The notes below the pieces were generated by a model. It did no database searches, was not told the origin of the DNA, and worked only from the letters and a program-made list of their open reading frames with translations. Shown piece by piece: positions 1 through 10,024 of a stretch of 64,000 nucleotides of DNA. The position numbers and the translations under genes were made by a program. The DNA comes from Oenanthe sinensis (lineage: Eukaryota > Streptophyta > Magnoliopsida > Apiales > Apiaceae), in NCBI GenBank assembly GCA_028671895.1, contig CM053810.1:29925501-29989500 (forward strand), given 5' to 3'. Position 1 is the stretch's first letter. Each line of letters opens with the position of its first letter.

Positions 1-1
1 T

Positions 2-1273
2 TTAGTTGTCACAGAAGGCAGAGCGTGGGATGATTCAGATGAGGAAGAAGTTACTCATACAGCAAACTTTGCCCTCATGGCTGAAACGTCAAATGAACCA
101 GAGGTACCAGTTCTAACCCTTAAGGAAGAAATGTCTCTAGATGATTATAAGGTGCAGAACGGGGCTCTTAGCGAAGAGATCTATATGCTGTGCAAAAGCC
201 TAAATACTTCTCAAAAAGAACAGAAAACAATTGTTGCCAAATGCAGAATGCTTGAGGCAAAAGTGGAAGAATTAGAGGCCGTTTGCACTATAGATACTTC
301 CCTAAGAGACTCTATTAAAACTTTGGAACACAAGTTCAACCTTAAAGATGAAATAGAAGCATGTCTTAGGAATAAACTAGCTGAGTTAGAAACAAAATGC
401 GAAGCTTATAAACTAGCAGCTAGTAAAGTGAATGTTAATAGTAGCACATTTAAGAAGATAACTGGTGTTGGTGTAGGACTTGACTATTCTAACTTATCAA
501 AGAAAGAAGGGAAAAGGCCTGTAGACACCAGTCCCAGTGAGATTAAAAAAGAAGTACCTACAATTCTCAAATCTGCTATTAAACCAATATTCAAACACTT
601 TACTCCTCGAGAAGAAGAAGAGACTGATTTACTAGTTAGATATGAAATCGAGATGGAAGATCGGAAGAAAGAACAACCTTTAACTCCTACTAAATCAGTT
701 AAAATCAAATCCCCTAGAGAAGAATCTAAACCAGGATTAGGAGCCAAGGCTGTTAAACAACAGGTTAAGAAAGAAAAGGTTGAAAAAGAGGTTAAGGTAG
801 AAAGAATAAAGAAAGCATGTTATCACTGTAAATCCACTGAACATCTTTCTTATGCATGTAAATCTAACGTGAATATTCCTGTTGCACATGCCATGCCTGT
901 ACCACACACAATGATTAACATGCATCAAAATCATGTACAATGTGGTCAACCTAACTATATGCCATGCACTTTTAATGTCATGCAAACCTTCGTGAACTTG
1001 ATGAATGCAACTAGTCAAACATGTTTAAATACTGCTACTAGTTCTAATGTCAAGAAGAAGAATGTAAGAGCTAAGACTGCAAGTCCTCCTAAAGTTAGGA
1101 GTGACAAGCCTTCTCCTAAGACTAACAAATCTGTTAAGTCTGACAAGGGAAAAGACAAAGTCGAAAGCTCTAAGAATGTTAAAGAAAGTGCATCTCCTGT
1201 TGTTAAAACTGATAATTCTCGATCTTATAGAAAAGCCGGGCCCAATCAATCTTGGGTTCCGAAGAATGTCTAA
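2..1273 (+). CDS. gag: Gag of TE-A, C-terminal part (5' partial)
   Basis: The frame is open from base 2, and the residues before the internal Met at 77 match the equivalent gag stretch of TE-C (acidic run then ALMA), so the true start lies upstream of the window. Visible parts are an acidic segment, a coiled-coil-like region (codons about 20-115), a Lys/Glu-rich basic linker, and one intact CX2CX4HX4C zinc knuckle near 818-862 (CYHC...H...C) expected to bind RNA in the virus-like particle. A Met/His/Asn-rich stretch and a basic tail ending in WVPK follow. The stop at 1271-1273 overlaps the pol frame, which is offset by -1. Confidence 0.85.
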   Translation, partial: LVVTEGRAWDDSDEEEVTHTANFALMAETSNEPEVPVLTLKEEMSLDDYKVQNGALSEEIYMLCKSLNTSQKEQKTIVAKCRMLEAKVEELEAVCTIDTSLRDSIKTLEHKFNLKDEIEACLRNKLAELETKCEAYKLAASKVNVNSSTFKKITGVGVGLDYSNLSKKEGKRPVDTSPSEIKKEVPTILKSAIKPIFKHFTPREEEETDLLVRYEIEMEDRKKEQPLTPTKSVKIKSPREESKPGLGAKAVKQQVKKEKVEKEVKVERIKKACYHCKSTEHLSYACKSNVNIPVAHAMPVPHTMINMHQNHVQCGQPNYMPCTFNVMQTFVNLMNATSQTCLNTATSSNVKKKNVRAKTASPPKVRSDKPSPKTNKSVKSDKGKDKVESSKNVKESASPVVKTDNSRSYRKAGPNQSWVPKNV

Positions 1274-4200
1274 TCAATCTGACATTGCAGGGCATTAAGC
1301 AGAAAAGAAATAAAGTCTTATGGGTGCTAGATAGTGGAGCATCAAGGCATATGACAGGAAACAAGTCCCTGCTTACAGAGTTGGTTATGAAAGCTGGCCC
1401 TTATGTTACCTTTGGAGATGACAGCAAAGGAGTGACAAAGGGATATGGCAAACTGAAGACTGGCAATGTCATCATTGAAGATATTTCCTATGTTAAGGGA
1501 TTGAAGCACAATCTGTTGAGCATAAGTCAATTTTGTGACAAAGGTTATGAAATTGTCTTCAATAAGAAAGGTGTATCAATAACTCACATCAAGGAAGGTT
1601 CGTTCGCTTTGAAAGGAGTTCGAAAGGCAGTTCTTTTTGTTGCAGACATGGATTCGGCAAATCAGAATGAAGTTACCTGTTTCTACAGCAAAGCTTCAGA
1701 TGATGAAAGCTGGTTATGGCACAAAAAGCTATCTCACTTAAACTTCAAAACGATGAATGCTCTCGCGAGGCGAGAATTAGTGAGAGATCTACCACAGATG
1801 GAGTTTGCTCCTAAAGGACTCTGTGAAGCTTGTGAAATGGGAAAGTCAAAGTGAGCATCACATAAAAGTAAAGAAATTTCTAGTATCACTGAGCCTTTAC
1901 AACTTCTTCATATGGATTTGTTTGGCCCAGTGAATGTCCTATCCTTATCTAGGAAAAGATATGCTTTGGTAATCGTGGATGACTTCTCCAAGTATACATG
2001 GGTATTGTTCGCAATGACGAAAGACGAAGTACCTTTCCTAATCATTGATCACATCACTCAAATTGAGAATGTTTCAACACTTACTGTAAAGACGATTAGA
2101 ACAAACAACGGTACTGAATTTAAGAATGCAGTGCTGAATGACTTCTGTGTATCTAAGGGAATACGTCGTCAGTACTCAGCCCCGAGAACTCCACAGCAAA
2201 ATGGAGTAGTTGAAAGGAAGAACAGAACTTTGGTTGAAGCAGCAAGAACATTGTTGTATGATTCAAAACTTCCTCTTTACTTTTGGGCCGAAGCAGTGAG
2301 TACAGTGTGTTACACTCAGAATAGAACCCTGATCATAAAAGATAAAGAAAAGACACCATGTGAACTAATGAATAACAGAAGACCTACAATCAAATACTTT
2401 CATGTCTTTGGAGCTAAATGCTATGTGCTTATAGATAATGAAAATGTAGGCAAATTTGCAGCAAAAGCTCGTGAAGGAATCTTTGTTGGTTATTCTACAG
2501 ATGTGGTGGCAGCTTATCGGGTATTCTTAGTGAATGATCGAAAAGTGACTGAAAGCTACAACGTCAGATTCGACGATACCAAACTCCCATCAATATCTAA
2601 AGATTCTAGTGAACCAGAGTCCCTTAAATTTCAGAATCTGGACTTAGATGAACCTGAAGATGAACCTGAGTTGGTTATCATTTCAAATGTTCCAAGTGTT
2701 CGTGAAGAAACATCTGAGCTTAATGAACAATCGAATCCTACAAGATCAGAAGAAACTTTTTCCGCACGATCCGGCAACAACTCAGGGGGAGTAAATAGCA
2801 GCTCAAGGACAAGTGTTCAAGGCTCAAGACGAGATGACACTAGTTCTGTAGGAGCTGGCACTAACTCAGGGGGAGTTAGTGGAAATACCACAAGTAGTCA
2901 ACACAACAACTCAGAAAGTCAAGCTGAATCATCAAGACAATTTCCAAGAGAACGAGTATGGAGTAGAGACCATCCGTTTGAATTAATAATTGGTGATCCA
3001 GATGCTGGTGTGACTACTAGAAGAACTGCAAGAGCTGACATGGCTAATATTTGCTTATATTCTGGGTTCTTATCCAAGCTTGAACCTAAAGAAATAGAAG
3101 AAGCTCTTGGTGATGCTGATTGGGTAATTGCAATGCAAGAAGAGCTCAATCAGTTTGAAAGGCTGAAAGTTTGGAAGCTGGTACCCCGACCGAAGAACAG
3201 ATCAGTAATTGGAACTAAGTGGGTATTCAGAAATAAACTGGATGAAGACGGACTTGTAACACGAAACAAGGCTCGTTTGGTAGCGAAGGGTTATTCTCAA
3301 AAAGAAGGTATTGATTATGATGAGACCTACGCTCCAGTTACAAGACTTGAGGCAGTCAGGATGTTCTTGGCCTTTGCAACACACAAGAACTTCAAGGTTT
3401 TTCAGATGGATGTGAAAAGTGCCTTCCTGAATGGAGAGCTAGAAGAAGAAGTATATCTGGAACAGCCACCTGGCTTTGTTGATCCAGAACTTGTAGATTT
3501 TGTGTACCTTCTCTTCAAAGTTGTCTATGGCCTCAAACAGTCCCCAAGACGATGGTATGAAACCCTATCCTTGTTCTTAATTGCAAGTGGTTTTACTAGG
3601 GGAGTAATTGATAAAACATTGTTCTATAAAAATGTAAAAAGTGATTTAATACTTGTTCAAGTCTATGTGGACGATATTATTTTTGGGTCATCTAATGAGC
3701 GCTTGTGCGAGAAATTTGCCAAGTTAATGCAGGATAAGTATGAGATGAGCATGATGGGAGAGCTGTCCTTCTTCCTTGGATTACAGATTAGTCAAAGAAA
3801 AGATGGAATCTTTATCTGTCAGTCCAAGTACATCAAAGATTTACTCAAGAAGTATAATCTAGAAGATGCATCAACAGCTAAGACTCCCATGGCAATAGCC
3901 ACGAAGCTTGATGAAGACAAATCAGGTAAACCAGTTGACATCACAAGCTATCGAGGTATGATTGGCTCACTCCTCTATTTAACTGCAAGTAGACCCGATA
4001 TTATGTTCGCAACTTATTTGTGTGCAAGGTTCCAAGTGGATCCTAGAGAATCACATCTCATAGCCGTCAAACGAATCTTTAGGTATCTCAAGGGAACATC
4101 AAATCTAGGGATTTGGTACCCAAGAGATACAGGTTTTAATCTAATTGGCTATTCGGATTCAGACTATGCAGGTTGCAGGATTGATAGAAAAAGCACATCT

Positions 4201-4608
4201 GGTGCATGTCAATTTCTTGGCAGAAGATTGGTGTCCTGGCAAAGCAAAAAGCAATACACAGTATCTACTTCTACTGCTGAAGCTGAGTACATTGCTGCTG
4301 GAAGCTGTGTAGCTCAAATACTGTGGATGAGGAACCAATTGAAAGATTATGGCATGGAGCACAAAAAGATTCCAATCATGTGTGACAACACAAGTGCCAT
4401 TGCCATGACCAACAATCCTGTAGACCACTCAAGAACCAAGCATATAGATATCAGGTATCATTTCATTAGAGAACATGTCGAGGATGGGACTGTGGAGCTA
4501 CATTTTGTGCCCACAATGCAACAAATTGCAGATATATTCACTAAACCTCTTGATGAAGTAACATTCAATAGGTTGGTTGGTGAATTGGGAATGCTTAACA
4601 CAAGTTAG
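1252..4608 (+). pseudogene. pol: Pol of TE-A (PR-IN-RT-RNase H) with one in-frame stop and a mutated integrase
   Basis: Protease motif LDSGASRHMTG (near 1328), GAG-pre-integrase zinc site WHKKLSHLNF...CEAC, integrase core starting at LLHMDLFGP (about 1900), RT with MDVKSAFLNG and YVDD (about 3665), RNase H with YSDSDYAG, STAEAEY and CDNTSA, ending KPLDEVTFNRLVGELGM. A TGA at 1852-1854 interrupts the frame between the zinc site and integrase core; the frame is the same on both sides. The second integrase catalytic Asp, read as SDNGTEF in TE-C, is here TNNGTEF (Asp to Asn), which should abolish strand transfer. RT and RNase H catalytic residues are all present. The first codon given is only where the pol frame overlaps gag; no ATG is seen there. 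Confidence 0.9.
2783..2877 (+). other. Two internal polypurine-tract-like sites in the IN-RT linker of TE-A
   Basis: CAGGGGGAGT occurs at 2783-2792 and 2867-2876, sharing AGGGGGAG with the true PPT of the element at 19859-19867 and encoding a repeated NSGGV. A similar CAGGGGGAGGG lies in the same linker of TE-C at 25894. Ty1 and lentiviruses use a second, central PPT to prime plus-strand DNA; that role here is inference. Confidence 0.35.
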
Positions 4609-5273
4609 TGATTTCTCCTATCTGCAAAATTTCAGTTTTTAATCATGAACATATGTTTTTGGTCTTGTCATTTGCCTATTTTATTGATACAAAGTTGAAA
4701 ACATATGTAAATAATCTCTACAATTGCTCAAAATATTACTTCTGCATGCTAATTAATCATTATGGACTTAGACTTTAAAATGATTAAGTAATGAGTATTT
4801 TAGGATGCATGTTGTGTTATTCTACATGAATTCATTGTGTTTTATGTGTAATTATTGGTTAAATCTTTGAATTTATGCTGGTATGATTGCATGATCATAG
4901 GGGGAGTTAAATTCATATTATTCTAATTTTTTTTTTGAATTTACCTATGTTTTTCATGTAATTTTGTTTAATTTAAGAGGCCTTAGAATTGTCAAGGAGT
5001 GTTTTTATTATTTGCTTTGATAAAAATCCTTGAATTGATATTTATCTTAATTTGGCAAAATTTAATTGTTGTTAAACAAAAAAAAAATTGCCAAATTATT
5101 CTGACTATCTTCAAAATTAAAAATTTTGACAATTCTAAGTCTGGGAAGAATATTCGAGATAAGGTTTATCTCGAAATTCATCTCGAAATTCGACTTGAAT
5201 TTCGAGTTACAGTTCCCCGTGTGCCTGTTGAAAAATATTACAAGTCTGGGAAATTGTTCGAGTTAATCTCTAT
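4609..5273 (+). other. Pol-aORF spacer of TE-A, first part
   Basis: Noncoding AT-rich DNA following the pol stop. It holds a PPT-like ATAGGGGGAGTT near 4898-4909, a foldback at 4982-5139, and from about 5152 the first irregular copies of the TCTCGAA / TTCGA motif that turns into the 49-bp tandem array. No conserved ORF is visible. Confidence 0.6.
4982..5139. repeat. Foldback with nested inverted arms
   Basis: CTTAGAATTGTCAA at 4982-4995 is the exact reverse complement of 5126-5139. Inside it AATTTGGCAA at 5049-5058 pairs with TTGCCAAATT at 5088-5097. It lies in the TE-A spacer just upstream of the motif array; function unknown. Confidence 0.7.
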
Positions 5274-5427
5274 CTCGAACATTATCTCGAATATTCGACT
5301 TGATGTTCGACTTGAGTCCCATCTCGAACATTATCTCGAATATTCGACTTGATGTTCGACTTGAGTCCCATCTCGAACATTATCTCGAATATTCGACTTG
5401 ATGTTCGACTTGAGTCCCATCTCGAAC
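5274..5427 (+). repeat. 49-bp tandem array in TE-A spacer, part 1
   Basis: Units begin with CTCGAAC at 5274, 5323, 5372 and 5421, exactly 49 bp apart. Each unit holds two TCTCGAA sites and two TTCGACTTGA sites, with the near-palindrome ATCTCGAATATTCGA. The fourth unit is cut by TE-B after CTCGAAC and resumes at 14275. Confidence 0.95.
5423..5427 (+). repeat. TE-B target-site duplication, left copy (CGAAC)
   Basis: CGAAC directly precedes the TG of the 5' LTR and is repeated right after the CA of the 3' LTR at 14270-14274. Confidence 0.95.
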
Positions 5428-6979
5428 TGTTGGTGTAGGTGCCCTAGAGGCAATACAATGTTTATTTTGATAAACCTTTATGTCAATTGATTATTCAATA
5501 AACATATTTATTATGACTTTAATTACTGCGATATATTTGTTAGTATAATAAATGTCCTTAGAATCATGATACACGTTGTATAGTTTAGTACATGACTTGA
5601 ACTTGAGATTATATAATATATCATATTCTTAAATGTCCCTAGTCGAGTATTATTATTATAGGACAATAATAATACATAAATAGACTAGTATGTTGTTTGA
5701 CTGATAACCACATCTCATTGGTTATAAGTATGGGGATACTAAAGTCAATACATAGGTACATGTAGGAGTATATGATACTGGACAGACCCACAGTGAAATT
5801 CTTCATGTTTAATAAAGTCATAAGAAAGACTCACAGTGATAATGGTGTAATGATCCTTTGACTTGAGATCATTATATTTCTATACGAGGATTAATATACT
5901 TTGACTACATTAAAAGTTACCTTTGACCGGGTGATGATAAAAGTGGACATCGGGTATATCATGAGTCGTATGAGAAATATGAATGATAGATAAAGGATTT
6001 AACCCTCCTATAATTAGGAGAGATATTATTGGCCTCTTGATTGAGTGAGACTATAAAATGCATGGCCGTGCTCAAATAATGATTTGTTTTCATAGTCTAC
6101 TCATGGATCAAGTAAACTCGGATTAAATGTTGAAGAGGATGACTAAATACATGCCTCGAGTTTAATCTATAATATATATGGTTAAAGGGATTATATTACA
6201 CGGAAACATTAATCACGAAAGGTTTTATCGAATCACGATTTAATTATTATTTAATTGGGTAGCAATGATGTATTACTAGATACCGCTCATTGTTTATAAT
6301 TTTATTGGAGAATAAAATTATTGCTAATTAAATAATAGCCTATAGGGTCGCACACATAGAGTACTTAAAGGAATAATTAATTTAAATTATAGATTTAAAT
6401 TAATTGATGATTATTTGAATTTTATTATATTAATTAAGTGAGACTTAATTAATTGAAATAATATAAATTCGAATTTGAATTCTGCCATTAATAATTAAGT
6501 GTGACTTAGTTATTAATTAAATAATAAAATTCGGTTTTATTATTTAATCCTAAATCTACATGGGTTAGGCTTTGCTGTTATGGGTTGCTATTATGGGCCT
6601 ATTAACCAACCATTATAAATAGATAATGTAGGGTTAATAGGCATTAAGTTTTTGAAAAAGAAAACGAACCCTAGCAGCAGAAAAGGCAGAGGCAGATTTC
6701 GAAATCATCTAGAGGAGGCTAGTACATCCGTTCCATAATCAAGATCGTGAGACATTCTTGAAGGTGCTCGTGTGGATACCATAGAGGTGTTTTCAAGAGG
6801 AAGACACAAGTCGTGAAAGCTAGGATCTCCGTTGAGTTCGTAGTAGTCAAGACCAAACAAAGGTATGATTCCGTTTCACCATAATCTGTCAATCTTATAC
6901 ATGATCCTGCGTTAGGGTTCCGAAATTTTTCGTTATATTTACGTTTAATCCGCTGCGTTTTATGCCTCGGAACCCAACA
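5428..6979 (+). repeat. TE-B 5' LTR (1552 bp)
   Basis: Starts TGTTGGTGTAGG and ends GGAACCCAACA, followed at once by the PBS. Contains a TATAAATA at 6614-6621 and, at about 6370-6545, strongly self-complementary AT-rich segments. The same sequence recurs at 12718-14269. Confidence 0.97.
6614..6621 (+). promoter_or_regulatory. TATA box of TE-B LTR
   Basis: TATAAATA about 365 bp before the LTR 3' end, with a matching copy at 13904-13911 in the other LTR. Expected Pol II promoter of the genomic RNA. Confidence 0.6.
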
Positions 6980-6980
6980 A

Positions 6981-6992
6981 TGGTATCAGAGC
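6981..6992 (+). promoter_or_regulatory. Primer-binding site of TE-B (initiator tRNA-Met type)
   Basis: TGGTATCAGAGC, one base after the LTR end; complementary to the 3' end of plant initiator tRNA-Met, the usual copia primer. Confidence 0.93.
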
Positions 6993-7202
6993 TACGTGTA
7001 TAAGGGACTGATTTGGTTACGTGTTTTATGTATTTGATGCATACATGCCTGTTTTGGTGACTGCCATGCCATGCTACTGCTTTGTCATAATCTGTTATGC
7101 GACTGCCATGCCTGTTATGAGACTGCTATGCTTCTGCCAATATGTAACTGTCAGAGAATGTATATTCAGTGTCTGATCAGAGTTTGTGAAATTGGGGCTG
7201 GG

Positions 7203-7620
7203 TCAGAGTTTAACAAACTCTGATGGACTCGCTCAGAGTTTAATAAACTCTGATGGTCTGATCAGAGTTTAGCAGTAAACTCTGATGGACTTTGTCAGAG
7301 TTTAACAAACTCTGATGGACTCGCTCAGAGTTTAATAAACTCTGATGGTCAGGTCAGAGTATAGAGCATGGTCAGAGTTTAACAAACTCCGATGGTCTCT
7401 GATCAGAGTTTAGCAGTAAACTCTGATGGACTGTTCTGATCAGAGTTTAGCTGTAAACTCTGATGGACTGTGCTGATCAGAGTTTAGCAGTAAACTCTGA
7501 TGGACTGTGCTGATCAGAGTTTAGCAGTAAACTCTGATGGACTGTGCTGATCAGAGTTTAGCAGTAAACTCTGATGGACTGTGCTGATCAGAGTTTAGCA
7601 GTAAACTCTGATGGACTGTG
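7203..7620 (+). repeat. Tandem array of hairpin units in TE-B leader
   Basis: Repeated palindromes of the form TCAGAGTTTA-NNN-TAAACTCTGA. The last five or so copies are a regular 37-bp unit ending GGACTGTGCT; earlier copies have shorter loops (AACA, AATA) and variable spacers. About twelve hairpins lie between PBS and gag. The related leader of TE-E lacks them. Short direct repeats GGACTGTGTAAATT..CAGTGGGG (7613 and 7687) follow. Confidence 0.93.
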
Positions 7621-7727
7621 TAAATTGCAGTGGGGAAAAGGCCAACAGATATGATCTGTAGTTCAGAAATTGATGATTTCTGAATAGGACTGTGTAAATT
7701 ACAGTGGGGAAAAGGCCAACAGCTCGA

Positions 7728-7815
7728 CCCCAGCTGGGGGCTGCCGCCCCAGACCCCGCCCGGGGGCTGCCGCCCCCGAACCCCCGCCCAGGGGCTGCCG
7801 CCCCCGGACCCCCGC
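7728..7815. repeat. GC-rich repeat block in TE-B leader
   Basis: Three imperfect copies of a roughly 30-bp unit with core GGGGGCTGCCGCCCCC, itself a hairpin. It is almost pure G/C within an AT-rich window. The apparent minus-strand ORF across it is a by-product of the low stop density. Confidence 0.85.
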
Positions 7816-9174
7816 AATATTTTATTTTGTGTACTTGAGCATGGTGCTGGTTATGGCCCTTAGACCCCTAGATTAATGGTTTTGGTTTTGGTTTTATAAA
7901 TACGACTTGCATGTCGTTTTCTTCATTCTTGTAATTGTTTAACCTCGAATGTAACTCGAGTTTTCTTATGTAAGTACATTAGTATAGGTTGTATTCAATT
8001 ATTCCATGTAATGTACTTGAAGATTGAAGGATGATCCAAGAAGAGGAGCAAGCACCCATGGATACAAGAAGAATGAAGACATGTAATTGTATTTATATTT
8101 CACCACCATAGATTGACTTTGATCCTTTCATTAGCTCGAAAGGATCACATAGGAAAGGGGCCATAACCAAGGACGTTTACATACTGCACTTTACATATTG
8201 ATGTATGAATGTATGTGTAGAGTAGAAGATGCATGCTTTAATTAGATTAATGATGTATGCATGTATTAGATACATCACCCATGCCATGCTTGCCATGCTA
8301 AACAAGATAAAATCTGTAACGATTTAAGATTTTAAAATTAACAAACGATCATGAGATTCTTGTGTTTATGAAATATGGATTTTTAAAACACGGAATTGAA
8401 TATGGATTTTGATATCTATAATTGGGATTTTCTGACAAAAACGGATATGCGTATTCGTAAGGCTGATGGGTTTTAAGTGTGACCACTGGTATCCTCCATC
8501 TACTTGGGAAATGAACAATTTAAGATGTCAATTTGAAATATTTAGTTCAAGGAAAAATTGAGGATCTCTTCATGATGTGATCATGATCGTCGTAAATTTT
8601 CTAAACCCCTTAATAAAATATTAAGTTTTAATCGGATGCTTTCCAATGAATGAACACTCATCGAATCCTAGATCGATTAGGGGAAAGACTGTCAGTGACA
8701 GGGGACTCCTATCTATCGTGGTGAGATGCGACGAATATAAGCATTTATATTCGGCCGTTGTATCATTGGGTCAAACTTAACTGAGTCGTCATAATAAGGT
8801 GAAAATAAACGGTTATATTCAACCATTATGAACTTAGAAGCATAGAGTTTGGTTAAAAATCTATTAGATAGATAAGATCAATCGTTGCTCACCAAACTAT
8901 CCAAGAATTATATATGATATAATTGACAAATGTTGTCTACCTAAATAATCATTCTTAAGGACTTCCAGTGGTTGACTTAAGACATGACGAAATATGGATC
9001 TTGGCTCACTAGAAAGAATTATGGGATATACTTTCCAAATTAATAGTAAGGGCTATTAATTTGATAAAAATAGTGGGAGATATATTATGAATGTATCATA
9101 ATCATTTGAACATAATAAATAACTCAGACAATCTAATGTTTATTTTGTGCTATTATCATTGTAGATACCAAGTA
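7816..9174 (+). other. Rest of TE-B leader
   Basis: Noncoding sequence between the GC block and the gag ATG, similar in order and wording to the TE-E leader at about 56205-57472 (for example the stretch around ATACGACTTGCATG). No ORF or known RNA structure recognised. Confidence 0.7.
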
Positions 9175-10024
9175 ATGACAAACAACACAAACACACTATC
9201 CGTACGATCTGTCCTTGAGAAGGATAAGCTGACAGGAGGAAACAACTTCCTAGACTGGCAGAGGAATTTGAGGATTGTCCTCAGGCAGGAGCGCAAGCTT
9301 CATGTCATTGATATTCCTCCGGCAGGTCCCCTTCCTGAGGGCGCTACTGTTGAGGAACGAGCGGCCCATACAAAGGATAAGAATGATGCAACTGATGTTG
9401 CATGTCTTATGTTGGCAACTATGAGTGCTGAGCTTCAAAGACAGCATGTGCATATGGATGCATATACTATCTATGAGCACTTGCAAAGCATGTTTGCAAG
9501 CTAAACTCGTCAAGAAAGGTTCAACACGAGCAAGTCACTTTTTTAATTGCAAACAAGGGGCAAGTGAACCAGTTGGCCCACATGTTCTGAAGATGATTGG
9601 TTACATTGAGTATCTTGATACTTTGGGTTTCCCGATTATTTAGGAAATTGGTATTGACCTAATCATGAATTTTTTGAACAATAAATTCACCCAGTTTATC
9701 ATAAACTACAACATGAATGAATTTGACAAAACACCTACTGAATTGTTGGCTATGTTGAGAACATATGAGACCAATATGAAGACGGCTGAACCTGCTCCCA
9801 TACTGATGGTGGGCAATAAAGGTAAGGCCAAAGGGAAAGGCAAGTGGAAGGGTAAGAAGAAGACAGGTTCTGATTCTACACCCAAGCCAAAGTCAGGTCT
9901 CAAACAGGCTTTAAAGCCTAAAGGTGGGGTCGCTAAGGGTGAATGTCACTACTGTAAGAAAACTGGTCACTGGAAGAGAAACTGTTCAGTTTACTTGGAG
10001 GATCTGAAGAAGAAGAGGGCTGAG
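9175..10024 (+). pseudogene. gag: TE-B gag remnant
   Basis: ATG at 9175 opens a copia gag N-terminus (LEKDKLTGGNNFLDWQRNLRIVLRQE). TAA at 9502-9504 stops it; a little matching sequence continues in frame, and the rest of gag (from about 9665) is in another frame, so a deletion or frameshift lies between. The second part has the TPTELLAMLRTYE segment, a Lys-rich linker and an intact CX2CX4HX4C knuckle (CHYCKKTGHWKRNC, about 9943-9984). The upstream ATG at 9091 is not the likely start because the conserved domain begins at 9175. Confidence 0.88.

Noticed and set aside
7203..7620. CRISPR-like array
   Set aside because: Palindromic repeats with constant spacers in a plant retrotransposon leader; no cas genes and spacers are not unique.
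7551..7817. Minus-strand ORF over the hairpin/GC-rich region
   Set aside because: It is made of repeats and GC-rich sequence without stops; no start context or homology.
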